A stretch of DNA of 45,306 nt from Pseudooceanicola lipolyticus (GCF_002786325.1 NZ_PGTB01000020.1:1-45306); one strand, 5' to 3'; shown: positions 26,487 through 33,984, numbered from the stretch's first letter. Numbers and translations: made by a program. The notes: generated from the sequence alone by a model not told the origin.

Positions 26487-26762
26487 ATGGGCTTTGTCCG
26501 TCTTACCATAGTCGGCCTGATCGTCATGACGGCGGCCTATTTCCTGATCTCGCTCTATTCGCGCTCGGTCCGGCGCGAAAAGCTGGAAAAACGCTGGGCG
26601 GCGGAACATCCCGGCGCCACCGACATGGCGGCGCGCGCGGCCTATGTTGAAAAAGGGATGGCCGAGTATCACGCCAGCCTGCGGCCCAAGCTGATCCTGC
26701 TGGTCTATGTCATCCCGGTGATCGTCGTCGCCGCGATCCACATCGTCACCACCTATTACTGA
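26487..26762 (+). CDS. Small two-TM membrane protein, fifth gene of the six-gene set
   Basis: This 91-residue protein has TM1 at about residues 5-24 (LTIVGLIVMTAAYFLISLY). A charged 45-residue cytoplasmic or periplasmic loop follows (SVRREKLEKRWAAEHPGA ... YVEKGMAEYHASLRPK), then TM2 at about 70-88 (LILLVYVIPVIVVAAIHIV). There is no known domain. Spacing is 3 nt from the gene before and 9 nt from the gene after. It probably anchors or partners the soluble proteins or the DUF1523 protein. Confidence 0.85.
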   Translation: MGFVRLTIVGLIVMTAAYFLISLYSRSVRREKLEKRWAAEHPGATDMAARAAYVEKGMAEYHASLRPKLILLVYVIPVIVVAAIHIVTTYY

Positions 26763-26771
26763 GGAGCGCCC

Positions 26772-27452
26772 ATGCGCCGCATCAAGACCGCCTTTTTCAT
26801 CCTTGTCTTCGTGATCGTCGGCGGCTTCCTGCATTATGTCCTGCCCCAGCATGACATCGTGCGCATCACCTCGACCGAGGTGATCCGTACCGATTTCAAC
26901 TGGCTGAACCGCCCGTTTTACGCCCAGGCCGACAGCGGCGCCTCGGAACTGGCCACCCGCGACCTGCGGCTGATCAATACCGAGAAACGGCGCACCTGGT
27001 TGCTGGGCTTCTTCCCGCGCGGCTCCACCCGCGTCATGGTGTATCGCAACGAGGATACCGGCTGGATCTGGCCGCCCTATTTCAAGTTCGACAGTTCCGA
27101 CCTGCAGGCCCAGGCCGCCGCCAATGTCTCGACCAATGCCAATCCGCAATGGGCGGTGCTGACCCATTACGGCTGGCGCAACAAATACCTGTCGATCTAT
27201 CCCAACGCCATCGGCATCCGCCCGGTCGAAGGCCCGGACGTAACCGTGATCCCCTGGTTCAACATCGTCTTCTTCTTCTTCCTCGCCATCGCCTGGGGCT
27301 TTCTCAGGGCGGTCTGGCGCCAATTCCGCGAACGCACCATCGACCCGACGATGGACGATATCGAGGAACAGTGGGACACGGTGGGCCATCACCTGTCCGA
27401 ACGCCGCGGCCGATTCCGCCGCTGGCTCGACACCTGGCGGGCAAAAAAATAG
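26772..27452 (+). CDS. DUF1523 family membrane protein, sixth gene of the six-gene set
   Basis: This 226-residue protein has an N-terminal TM (AFFILVFVIVGGFLHYVLP). A periplasmic domain of about 130 residues follows (DIVRITSTEVIRTDFNWLN, RDLRLINTEKRRTWLLGFFP, TGWIWPPYFKFDSSDLQAQA, HYGWRNKYLSIYPNAIGIRP). A second TM (WFNIVFFFFLAIAWGFLRAV) and a basic cytoplasmic tail complete it. This is the DUF1523 arrangement known from Rhodobacterales. GAGGAG precedes the start. It is the last gene before an intrinsic terminator. Confidence 0.88.
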   Translation: MRRIKTAFFILVFVIVGGFLHYVLPQHDIVRITSTEVIRTDFNWLNRPFYAQADSGASELATRDLRLINTEKRRTWLLGFFPRGSTRVMVYRNEDTGWIWPPYFKFDSSDLQAQAAANVSTNANPQWAVLTHYGWRNKYLSIYPNAIGIRPVEGPDVTVIPWFNIVFFFFLAIAWGFLRAVWRQFRERTIDPTMDDIEEQWDTVGHHLSERRGRFRRWLDTWRAKK

Positions 27453-27573
27453 ACGGGCAAAAAAATTGCCAACCGGTTGAAACCATTTCGGTCTCGGCGC
27501 GTTAACGAATTGGAAGCAGCGACCTGAGGTTGCTTCCGCCCATCCTGCCACCGGGTTTGCCCGGTCCCCCCCA

Positions 27574-27615
27574 GGCCCGCCTCTCATCCCCAACGAGGCG
27601 GGCCGCCCCTTTTTC
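27574..27615 (+). terminator. Rho-independent terminator of the six-gene set
   Basis: A perfect 10-bp GC-rich stem (GGCCCGCCTC 27574-27583, GAGGCGGGCC 27595-27604) with an 11-nt loop is followed by GCCCCTTTTT. It stands 121 nt after the DUF1523 stop and before the convergent pseudouridine synthase gene. Confidence 0.75.
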
Positions 27616-27620
27616 GGGGG

Positions 27621-28274
27621 TCAGAACTCCGCCGCCGCCCGGAACCGCAGCGCCGCGCCGCCATCGGGATGGCGGATCTTCAGCTCTTCGGAATGCAGCA
27701 TCAGCCGCGGATGGTCCCGCGCCGCGCCCTCGGCATAGAGCGGATCGCCCAGGATCGGATGACCCAGCGCCAGCATATGCACCCTCAGCTGGTGGCTGCG
27801 CCCGGTTTTCGGGTTCAACCGCACCCGCGTGGTGTCGCCCTCGTGGCGCAGCACCCGCCAGTCGGTCACCGCCGCCCGGCCGTTCTGGTGATCGACCATC
27901 TGCCGCGGCCGCCGCTCCCAGTCGACAATCAGCGGGAGGTCCACCGTACCGGTTTTCGGCGCCAGCCGGCCGGCCAGCCGGGCCAGATAGGTCTTGCGCG
28001 CCTGCCGCTTCTCGAATTGCAGCCCCAGATGCCGCTGCGCATGCGGCGTCAGCGCAAATACCATCACCCCCGAAGTGTCGCGGTCCAGCCGGTGCACCAA
28101 CAGCACCTGCGGAAACACCGCCTGCAACCGGGCGATCAGGCAATCGGCCAGATGCGCGCCCTTGCCCGGCACCGACAGCAGCCCGGCGGGCTTGTTCACC
28201 ACCAGGATTTCCGCATCGTCATGCAGGATCTCGGGCATCCCGGGGGGTGGTGCATATACGCTCGAAACCGTCAT
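27621..28274 (-). CDS. RluA-family RNA pseudouridine synthase
   Basis: This 217-residue protein has the RluA catalytic motif HRLDRDTSG, whose aspartate is the nucleophile. The preceding VVNKPAGLLSVPGKG and later TGRSHQLRVHMLALGHPILG and DPLYAE motifs also match. There is no S4 domain, and the short length fits the RluA subgroup that modifies 23S rRNA and some tRNAs. The target position cannot be assigned. It is convergent with the six-gene set and divergent from the NTF2-like gene. Confidence 0.92.
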   Translation of the reverse strand: MTVSSVYAPPPGMPEILHDDAEILVVNKPAGLLSVPGKGAHLADCLIARLQAVFPQVLLVHRLDRDTSGVMVFALTPHAQRHLGLQFEKRQARKTYLARLAGRLAPKTGTVDLPLIVDWERRPRQMVDHQNGRAAVTDWRVLRHEGDTTRVRLNPKTGRSHQLRVHMLALGHPILGDPLYAEGAARDHPRLMLHSEELKIRHPDGGAALRFRAAAEF

Positions 28275-28381
28275 CGCGCCTGACTAGCGGCGCGTTGCCC
28301 GGCACACAAGACGCCGCGTCGCGCTGGACAGACCTCGCCCGCCCGGTCAGTCTGGCACCGCAGCGCAAGGGAGGACAGGCG

Positions 28382-28792
28382 ATGCACCCCACCATCAGTA
28401 CCCTGCAACAGGTCGTGGCCAGCGGCGAGGACAGCCGCATCGCCGCGCTTCTGGCCGAAGACGTGCGGTTTCTGCCGCCGACCTACTGGGCCACCTGGAC
28501 CGGCCGCGCCCCGGTGGCCGCGGTGCTGGGCCATGTCGGCCAGGTGTTCAGCGATTTCCGCTATCGCCGGGTGATGGGTGCGGGCCGCGACTGGGCGCTC
28601 GAATTCGAATGCAAGATCGGCGATCTCGACGCGGTTGGCGTCGATCTCCTGACTTTGGACGATGACGGGCTGATCGCGGTGTTCGAGGTTGCCATGCGCC
28701 CGCTGAAATCGGTGGCCGCCCTGCGCACGGCAATGAATGAACGGGTGCAGGGCGATCCACGCTTCCTGGCCTATCGCGACGCGCTGCGCTGA
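28382..28792 (+). CDS. NTF2-like / SnoaL-like domain protein
   Basis: This 136-residue protein has a cone-shaped NTF2-like fold pattern: an N-terminal helix (ISTLQQVVASGEDSRIAALL), then AEDVRFLPPTYWATWTGR, a helix with GHVGQVFSDFRYRRV and strands ALEFECKIGDLDAVGVDLLT. Such proteins are small-molecule-binding domains or isomerase-like enzymes; the role is unknown. GGGAGGACAG before the ATG sets the start. It converges on the GFA-family gene with a 16-nt gap. Confidence 0.8.
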   Translation: MHPTISTLQQVVASGEDSRIAALLAEDVRFLPPTYWATWTGRAPVAAVLGHVGQVFSDFRYRRVMGAGRDWALEFECKIGDLDAVGVDLLTLDDDGLIAVFEVAMRPLKSVAALRTAMNERVQGDPRFLAYRDALR

Positions 28793-28808
28793 GCGGCGGC
28801 GATGGCGG

Positions 28809-29186
28809 TCAGCCCTGCTGCGGCAGCCCGTCCTCCAGGTCGTAGTAGTCGCCCTTGTCATCGACAAAGATATGCCGGGCCAGTTGCACCCCGGTCGGCG
28901 TGTCAAAGGCGCCCATCGCGATCGAGATCCTGTCTTCTTCCTCATGCTGCCAGAACAGGAAACTGCCGCAGACGCCGCAAAACCCGCGCCGCGCGTTGAC
29001 GCTGGCGCGATACCAGATCAGCGAGTCCTGCCCGCTCAGCTCCAGCGCCGACTGCGGCACATGGGTCGAGGCCCAGGCATGGCCCGACATCTTGCGGCAC
29101 ATGCGGCAATGACAAACCGATGGCGGCGCCAGCGCGCCCGACAGCTGGAAGGTGACGGTGCCGCACAGGCAAGACCCCTTGTGCAT
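28809..29186 (-). CDS. GFA (glutathione-dependent formaldehyde-activating) family protein
   Basis: This 125-residue zinc-binding protein has the cysteine pattern SCLCGTV, CHCRMCRKMSG and GFCGVCGSFLF, the conserved GFA/CENP-V arrangement. Most family members have no demonstrated formaldehyde activity, so the name is only a family label. It begins 2 nt after the LysE-family stop, so it is the second gene of that pair. AAGGGGGTAG precedes the ATG. Confidence 0.9.
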   Translation of the reverse strand: MHKGSCLCGTVTFQLSGALAPPSVCHCRMCRKMSGHAWASTHVPQSALELSGQDSLIWYRASVNARRGFCGVCGSFLFWQHEEEDRISIAMGAFDTPTGVQLARHIFVDDKGDYYDLEDGLPQQG

Positions 29187-29188
29187 CT

Positions 29189-29812
29189 CTACCCCCTTGG
29201 TTGCGGCGTGGCGCTGACTCCCAGCAGCACGCCGTAGATGATGAAACAGACCGCCATGATCCGGCGGAACCAGGTGTTGAACACCATGCCCAGCGCGGCC
29301 CGCCCGATCCCCGCGCCCAGCGCGGTAAAGGTGGTATAGCTCAGTGTGGTGATCACCAGCGCCGTCGGCACGATAAACACCATCTGGCCCCAGATCGGCA
29401 CATCCGGCTGCACGAATTGCGAAAAGGCGGCGAGATAGCCGGCCACGCTTTTCGGATTGATCGTCGCCACCGCCAGCGCGTGCAGGTAGACATGCCGCGC
29501 CGGCCGCGGCGCGGCGCGCACCGGCCGGCCGGCATTGATCCAGCTGCGGATGCCCAGCCAGACCAGCACCCCGGCCCCGGCCAGCTTGGCCAGGAAAAAC
29601 GCCGCTGGCGAGGCGGCGATCAGCGCGGTGATGCCCAGCGCCGACAGGATCAGAAAGGCAAAGGACTGGGTCAGAATCGCCAGCACCCCCACCATCGCGC
29701 GCCAGAACCCCAGGGTCATGCCGTTGCTGATGCAATTCACCGCATTCGGCCCCGGCGTGGTGACAAACACCACCCAGAACAGGGCAAAGACGGTCCAGGC
29801 GTGAAAACTCAT
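29189..29812 (-). CDS. LysE-family amino-acid/metabolite exporter
   Basis: This 207-residue inner-membrane protein has about six TM segments. Family hallmarks are VFVTTPGPNAVNCISNGMTLGF near the N-terminus and ALAVATINPKSVAGYLAAFS in the middle. It would export a small amino acid or analogue; the substrate is not readable. The start at 29812 (MSFHAWTVFALFW) is chosen because it puts TM1 at the N-terminus as in relatives, though the ribosome binding site is weak and in-frame starts exist further upstream. Confidence 0.9.
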   Translation of the reverse strand: MSFHAWTVFALFWVVFVTTPGPNAVNCISNGMTLGFWRAMVGVLAILTQSFAFLILSALGITALIAASPAAFFLAKLAGAGVLVWLGIRSWINAGRPVRAAPRPARHVYLHALAVATINPKSVAGYLAAFSQFVQPDVPIWGQMVFIVPTALVITTLSYTTFTALGAGIGRAALGMVFNTWFRRIMAVCFIIYGVLLGVSATPQPRG

Positions 29813-30222
29813 CGCCACGCGGCCCAACAGGTTGGGACCGGGCGGAACACCGGGAGTTTGAACATGCGGCACCCGCCTTGCTGTCGGATTCGGTCCTGCC
29901 ATGCTGCCGCGCCGCACCGGAAAATGCACTTGGTTTTTTGGTCGCGCGCCGCTGTCCCGGACCCCGCTCCGGGATCTCCCGGCCGCCCCTCGCCGGTGCA
30001 GGCTTGCCTAATTTGACGCCACCCGCCCCACCGACTCATTGTGGCACACACCCGAATACCCACAAAATATAGAGGAGTCCGCCGCGCTTCGCCCAAAAAT
30101 TAGGCGCCTTACGCGGCGTCGCAGCAAAATTCGCGCGATAAATGCTGCATTGCGGCATTTCTGGCGCGCATCCGCAGCGCCCGCGTCCTAGACTGGATGT
30201 CAATCACATGAGGGGAGGATCA
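29813..30222. other. 410-nt stretch without a supported protein gene
   Basis: It holds the upstream region of the LysE gene, hairpin copy 2 (29951-29978), an AT-richer segment around 30035-30075, and a second inverted repeat with arms CGCCGCG (30080-30086) and CGCGGCG (30112-30118). The CGCC and GGCG between those arms could extend the helix. No good -35/-10 pair was found. The end leads into the leader ORF at 30223. Confidence 0.5.
29951..29978. repeat. Dispersed hairpin element, copy 2
   Basis: GTCCCGGA (29954-29961) pairs with TCCGGGAT (29968-29975, one G-T) across CCCCGC. Against copy 1 at 25052-25080 only three of 28 bases differ. Two of these are a paired A-T to C-G exchange and the third turns G-T into G-C, so the hairpin is preserved. 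Confidence 0.65.
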
Positions 30223-30255
30223 ATGACCCGACGCACAGCCTGCAAAGGAGATTAA
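30223..30255 (+). CDS. 10-codon leader ORF (MTRRTACKGD)
   Basis: ATG at 30223 lies behind a strong GGGGAGGA and reads ten codons to TAA at 30253-30255. Its last codons (TGC AAA GGA GAT) contain the AAAGGAG that serves as ribosome binding site for the next ORF, starting 4 nt after this stop. This arrangement suggests translational coupling or attenuation. It is too short to judge by coding statistics. Confidence 0.4.
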   Translation: MTRRTACKGD

Positions 30256-30259
30256 ACAG

Positions 30260-30445
30260 ATGTGCCTGACCGCCGAAGCGCTTGCGCTGTTCCTCAACCT
30301 GCTGGACCCGCAGATCATCACCACCGAAAGCGGCCGCATCACCGTTCACGCCAGCGAACGCAATGCCGTCTGGGAGCTTTCCGGCGAAAAATGGTGCACA
30401 AACGCGCCGCAACAGGACCGGCTGGCGCGGCTGCAGGCGAACTGA
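30260..30445 (+). CDS. Small hypothetical protein, 61 residues
   Basis: The sequence MCLTAEALALFLNLLDPQII is followed by TTESGRITVHASERNAVWEL and a polar tail with one further Cys (KWCTNAPQQ). There is no signal peptide or TM. It has an excellent AAAGGAG site 9 nt upstream and follows the 10-codon leader. Its stop codon lies in the arm of a palindrome shared with the convergent gene. The family is unknown and the gene call rests on the ribosome binding site and position. Confidence 0.55.
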   Translation: MCLTAEALALFLNLLDPQIITTESGRITVHASERNAVWELSGEKWCTNAPQQDRLARLQAN

Positions 30446-30461
30446 GCCTGCGGCAGGCTCA
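30443..30461. repeat. 19-nt palindrome joining two convergent stop codons
   Basis: TGAGCCTG-CGG-CAGGCTCA is a perfect 8-bp inverted repeat. The TGA at its left end stops the 61-residue ORF and the TCA at its right end is the stop of the convergent sulfoxide reductase gene. No T-run follows, so it is a possible short bidirectional transcript-end hairpin. Confidence 0.5.
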
Positions 30462-30914
30462 GAGCCGCCCGAACACCTGCTGCAATATCGCCTGCAGTGC
30501 CGTGGCGTCGCTCTGATCAAAGGCGTCCGGCTGGTCGCTGTCGATATCGAACACCCCGATCAGCGCCCCGGCACCGTCCCGCACCGGCAAGACCAGCTCG
30601 GACCGGGTGCTCGCGGCACAGGCGATATGATCGGGAAACGCCTCGACATCGGCAACCAGCTGCACTTCGCCGGTGCGGGCGGCGGCACCGCAGACCCCGC
30701 GCGAAAACGGGATCACCAGACAGCCATGGCCGCCCTGATACGGCCCGATCTTCAGCACTTGCGGTGCGGTCACCCGGTAAAACCCGGTCCAGTCAAAACG
30801 GTCATCGGCATGATGCACCTCGCAGGCGACGGTCGCCATCAGCGCCACCGCATCGGTCTCGCCTTCGGTTAGCGCCGCGATTGTTTGCGTCAGGGTCGGG
30901 TAATCGGCGCGCAT
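30459..30914 (-). CDS. Free methionine-R-sulfoxide reductase (GAF-domain fRMsr)
   Basis: This 151-residue single GAF-domain protein reduces free methionine-(R)-sulfoxide in the cytoplasm. The three functional cysteines are present as C65 (GHGCLVI), C75 (RGVCGAA) and C99 (HIACA). Their 10- and 24-residue spacing is the same as that of Cys84/94/118 in E. coli MsrC. The segments IGPYQGG and SELVLPVRDGAGALIGVFDIDS are typical. The ATG at 30914 lies close behind GAGGTGAAG; an in-frame GTG six codons earlier is less likely. Confidence 0.92.
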   Translation of the reverse strand: MRADYPTLTQTIAALTEGETDAVALMATVACEVHHADDRFDWTGFYRVTAPQVLKIGPYQGGHGCLVIPFSRGVCGAAARTGEVQLVADVEAFPDHIACAASTRSELVLPVRDGAGALIGVFDIDSDQPDAFDQSDATALQAILQQVFGRL

Positions 30915-31021
30915 CTTCACCTCAAATTGCACATCATTCGCTGCATGGCCCGCTGCATACCGAATGGTAAGCCTTGCCGTCTAGGATCTTGCTGCCGAAT
31001 CCCAGCACAAGGACCACGCGG

Positions 31022-31360
31022 ATGAGTTTGACCAGCAGGGTAGCGGACGGGTTACAGATCGTCACCGTCGATGCCGAACGTATCGACGCAGCAGGCGCAA
31101 TCCAGTTCAAGGAGGAGATGCGCAGCGAAACCGCCAGCAGCGCAGCGCGGGTGGTGCTGGACCTCTCCGCCGTCGATTTCATCGATTCCAGCGGGCTGGG
31201 CGCCATCGTCGCCGCGATGAAACAACTGGGCGATGACCGCCGCCTGGACCTGGCCGGGCTGTCCCCGGCGGTCGACAAGGTGTTCCGACTGACCCGGATG
31301 GATACCGTCTTCAACCTCTACCCGTCGCTCCATGACGCACTCGCGGCTGAACGGGGCTGA
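31022..31360 (+). CDS. STAS-domain anti-sigma factor antagonist
   Basis: This 112-residue STAS protein has the phospho-acceptor serine in VDFIDSSGLGAIVAAMK (around residue 60) and the strand-helix order of SpoIIAA/RsbV. It would bind and release an anti-sigma kinase depending on serine phosphorylation. The next gene, which overlaps by 29 nt, encodes a matching kinase-fold protein. The ATG at 31022 is chosen with AAGGA upstream and the family-like N-terminus. Confidence 0.92.
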   Translation: MSLTSRVADGLQIVTVDAERIDAAGAIQFKEEMRSETASSAARVVLDLSAVDFIDSSGLGAIVAAMKQLGDDRRLDLAGLSPAVDKVFRLTRMDTVFNLYPSLHDALAAERG

Positions 31361-31835
31361 CCCGCATCCGCCGCTGCGGCCGGCGGCGCACAGCGGCACG
31401 GGCCGGATCAGCGCCAATACCGGCGGCGCGCGCAGCGCCATCCGCGCCACGATGCAGCGGCTGGCCGGGGCCGGGCTGGCGCCGGAAACCCGCGAAAACG
31501 TGCAGATCGTGCTGGCCGAGGTGATCAACAACATCGTCGAACATGCCTTTGCCGGCAACACCGCCGCGACATTCGTGATCGAATTCCACCTGTCCCCCGA
31601 CCAGTTGCAGCTGACGCTGACCGATCGCGGCCGCAGCTTTCCCGCTGGCCGGCTGCCGCCGCCTCGCGTGCCCGATCTGTCCGGCCCGCGCGCCACAATG
31701 CCCGAAGGCGGCTTTGGCTGGCCGCTGATCCGCATGTTGACCAGCCGGCTGGCCTATCGTCGCGAAAACGGACAGAACCGGCTGGATCTGTGGTTCGACC
31801 TGGCCACGCCGGCCGCCCCCGACCCGGCAAACTGA
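31332..31835 (+). CDS. RsbW-like anti-sigma factor / serine kinase (HATPase_c_2)
   Basis: This 167-residue GHKL-fold protein has N-box EVINNIVEHAFAG, G1 TDRGRSF and a G2-like PEGGFGWPLIRML. These match the anti-sigma kinase family that phosphorylates STAS antagonists. It overlaps the STAS gene by 29 nt. No sigma factor or PP2C phosphatase gene is adjacent, so the target is elsewhere. A strong terminator follows 115 nt downstream. Confidence 0.88.
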   Translation: MTHSRLNGADPHPPLRPAAHSGTGRISANTGGARSAIRATMQRLAGAGLAPETRENVQIVLAEVINNIVEHAFAGNTAATFVIEFHLSPDQLQLTLTDRGRSFPAGRLPPPRVPDLSGPRATMPEGGFGWPLIRMLTSRLAYRRENGQNRLDLWFDLATPAAPDPAN

Positions 31836-31949
31836 CTATTTCCCGCGCAAAAAGCGCACAGAATTCGCGCTGCCGCAAAACTGCCCTATTCGCTCCCTAC
31901 TGCTGCCCGAATGCCAGCGGAAAACAGCCATGTAGCTGCATAAAGCTTC

Positions 31950-32004
31950 CCTCGGTGCCGCGTGTCATAGCCCCCACCCAGTGCGCGGCACCGAGGATTT
32001 TCTT
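31950..32004 (+). terminator. Rho-independent terminator after the STAS/anti-sigma pair
   Basis: A perfect 13-bp inverted repeat (CCTCGGTGCCGCG 31950-31962, CGCGGCACCGAGG 31984-31996) with a 21-nt loop is directly followed by ATTTTCTT. This is a strong intrinsic terminator on the plus strand. Confidence 0.75.
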
Positions 32005-32022
32005 CCCCCCGACTTTCACGCA

Positions 32023-32078
32023 TTGGCAACCCGCGCCCTGCCACCTATGGTCCGCTGCAAAGGACCAAGGAGGTTAGT
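32023..32078 (+). promoter_or_regulatory. Promoter and ribosome binding site of the gamma-glutamyltransferase gene
   Basis: TTGGCA (32023-32028) and TATGGT (32046-32051) are separated by exactly 17 nt. Transcription would start near 32058. The Shine-Dalgarno AAGGAGGT (32067-32074) is a perfect anti-16S match, 4 nt from the ATG at 32079. Confidence 0.6.
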
Positions 32079-33653
32079 ATGCGCGATTTTCACCTGCCGG
32101 GGCGCTCACCGGTGCTGGCAACCAATGGCATGTGCGCCACCTCCCATCCGCTTGCCGCGCAGGCGGCGCTGGACATGCTCAAATGCGGCGGCAATGCCAT
32201 GGACGCGGCGATTGCCGGGGCGGTCCTGTTGGGCATATGCGAACCGGCGATGACCGGAATCGGCGGCGATTGCTTCATGCTCTACACCCGGCCGGGCAGC
32301 GATGACATCCATGCGCTGAACGGCTCGGGTCGCGCCCCCGCCGCCGCCGATGCCGCGAAACTGCGCGCCGCCGGGCACAGCACGGTTCCCCTGGGCGGTG
32401 TTTTGCCGGTCACCGTGCCCGGCGCCATCGACGCCTTCTGCCACCTGGCCGACACCGTCGGCAAACTGGGGATCGACACGCTGCTTGCCCCCGCGATCGA
32501 GTATTTCGAAGCGGGTGTGCCGGTGGCACCGCGCGCCGCCTCCGACTGGGCCAGGGATTTCGGGGCGATCCAGGGCAGCGCCCGCTCGGCCTATCTGTCC
32601 AATGGTGCCCCGCTGCGCCAGGGCCAGCTTTTCCGCTCACCCGGCCAGGCCGAAGTGCTGCGCCGCATCGCCGCCCAGGGCCGCGACGGGTTCTATACCG
32701 GCGAGGTCGCCGAGGACATGATCGACTCGCTGAACCGGCTGGGCGGCGAGTTCACCGCCGAGGATTTTGCCGCCACCCGCTGCGACGCGACCGAACCGGT
32801 GCACAGCCGCTATGGCGACCGGACGCTGTTTGAACATCCGCCCAACGGCCAGGGCGCCACTGCCTGCCTGATGCTGAACATCCTGTCGCATTTCGACCTC
32901 GCCGCGATGGACCCGCTGGGCACCCAACGCGCGCATATCGAAGCCGAGGCGGCCAAGCTGGCCTATGACGCCCGCAACCGTTTCATCGCCGATGCCGGCC
33001 ATACCACCCGGCTCGATCACATGCTTGCCCCGGAAACCGCCGCAAAACTCGCGGCCCTGATCGACCTGAAACAGGCTATGCCCGCCGCCGCGCCGCTGAC
33101 CGAGTCGGTGCACAAGGACACGATCTATATCACCGTGGTCGACCGCGACCGCATGGCGGTGTCGCTGATCTATTCGATCTTCCACAGCTTCGGCTCCGGC
33201 GTCGCCTCGGACAAGTTCGGCATCCTGTTCCAGAACCGCGGCGCCGGTTTCACCCTGGAAGAAGGCCACCCGAACGAGTTGAAGGGCGGCAAGCGGCCGA
33301 TGCACACCATCATTCCCGCGATGCTGCGCGATGGCGAAACCCTGATTCCCTTCGGCGTGATGGGCGGCGCCTATCAGCCCAACGGTCATGCCCGCTTTGT
33401 CAGCAACCTGACCGATTACGGCATGGCCCCGCAGCAGGCCATCGACGCGCCGCGCTGTTTCTCCGATACCGGCGAGATGAAGGTCGAACGCGGCTACAGC
33501 GACGCGGTGCGCCAGGAACTTGCCGATCTCGGCCACCGGGTATCGATCCCCGACACCGCGATCGGCGGCGCCCAGGCGATCACCATCCATCCCGACGGCG
33601 TGCTGGAAGGCGCCAGCGACCCGCGCAAGGACGGCTGTGCAATCGGCTACTGA
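32079..33653 (+). CDS. Gamma-glutamyltransferase family protein
   Basis: This 524-residue Ntn-hydrolase precursor autocleaves into two subunits. The nucleophile is Thr348 in HKDT-IYITVVDRD, giving subunits of about 347 and 177 residues. Other family segments are SHPLAAQAALDMLKCGGNAM, GIGGDCFMLYTRP, HPPNGQGATACLMLNIL and GGKRPMHTIIPAML. There is no signal peptide, so it should be cytoplasmic, unlike E. coli Ggt. Members hydrolyse glutathione or gamma-glutamyl amides; the natural substrate here is not known. It is convergent with hspQ (4-nt gap). Confidence 0.92.
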   Translation: MRDFHLPGRSPVLATNGMCATSHPLAAQAALDMLKCGGNAMDAAIAGAVLLGICEPAMTGIGGDCFMLYTRPGSDDIHALNGSGRAPAAADAAKLRAAGHSTVPLGGVLPVTVPGAIDAFCHLADTVGKLGIDTLLAPAIEYFEAGVPVAPRAASDWARDFGAIQGSARSAYLSNGAPLRQGQLFRSPGQAEVLRRIAAQGRDGFYTGEVAEDMIDSLNRLGGEFTAEDFAATRCDATEPVHSRYGDRTLFEHPPNGQGATACLMLNILSHFDLAAMDPLGTQRAHIEAEAAKLAYDARNRFIADAGHTTRLDHMLAPETAAKLAALIDLKQAMPAAAPLTESVHKDTIYITVVDRDRMAVSLIYSIFHSFGSGVASDKFGILFQNRGAGFTLEEGHPNELKGGKRPMHTIIPAMLRDGETLIPFGVMGGAYQPNGHARFVSNLTDYGMAPQQAIDAPRCFSDTGEMKVERGYSDAVRQELADLGHRVSIPDTAIGGAQAITIHPDGVLEGASDPRKDGCAIGY

Positions 33654-33657
33654 GCCG

Positions 33658-33984
33658 TCAGTTCAGGTTGAAATGCAGCGGGTAGGACCCGTCTTCGAAC
33701 GGGCCGAACATCTCAGGGATGTCGGGGTGGTCCACCGGCTCGCCGGAATAATCGGCGATCAGGTTCTGCTCCGACACATAGGCCACGTAATAGCTCTGAT
33801 CGTTCTCGGCCAGCAGATGATAAAACGGCTGCGCCTTGGTCGGGCGGCTGTCCTCGGGAATCGCCTGATACCATTCCTCGGTGTTGGAAAATTCGGGATC
33901 CACGTCAAAAACCACCCCCCGGAAGGGATGCTTCCGATGGCGGACTACCTGTCCCAAACGATATTTCGCGTGCCTAGCCAGCAT
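33658..33984 (-). CDS. hspQ: Heat shock protein HspQ
   Basis: This 108-residue protein matches the HspQ/YccV family. The core KYRLGQVVRHRKHPFRGVVF is followed by DVDPEFSNTEEWY and FYHLLAENDQSYYVAYVSEQ. HspQ binds hemimethylated DNA and acts as a specificity factor for Lon in enterobacteria (family knowledge). The start is the ATG at 33984; an ATATAAG just upstream is discussed among the rejected items. Confidence 0.93.
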   Translation of the reverse strand: MLARHAKYRLGQVVRHRKHPFRGVVFDVDPEFSNTEEWYQAIPEDSRPTKAQPFYHLLAENDQSYYVAYVSEQNLIADYSGEPVDHPDIPEMFGPFEDGSYPLHFNLN

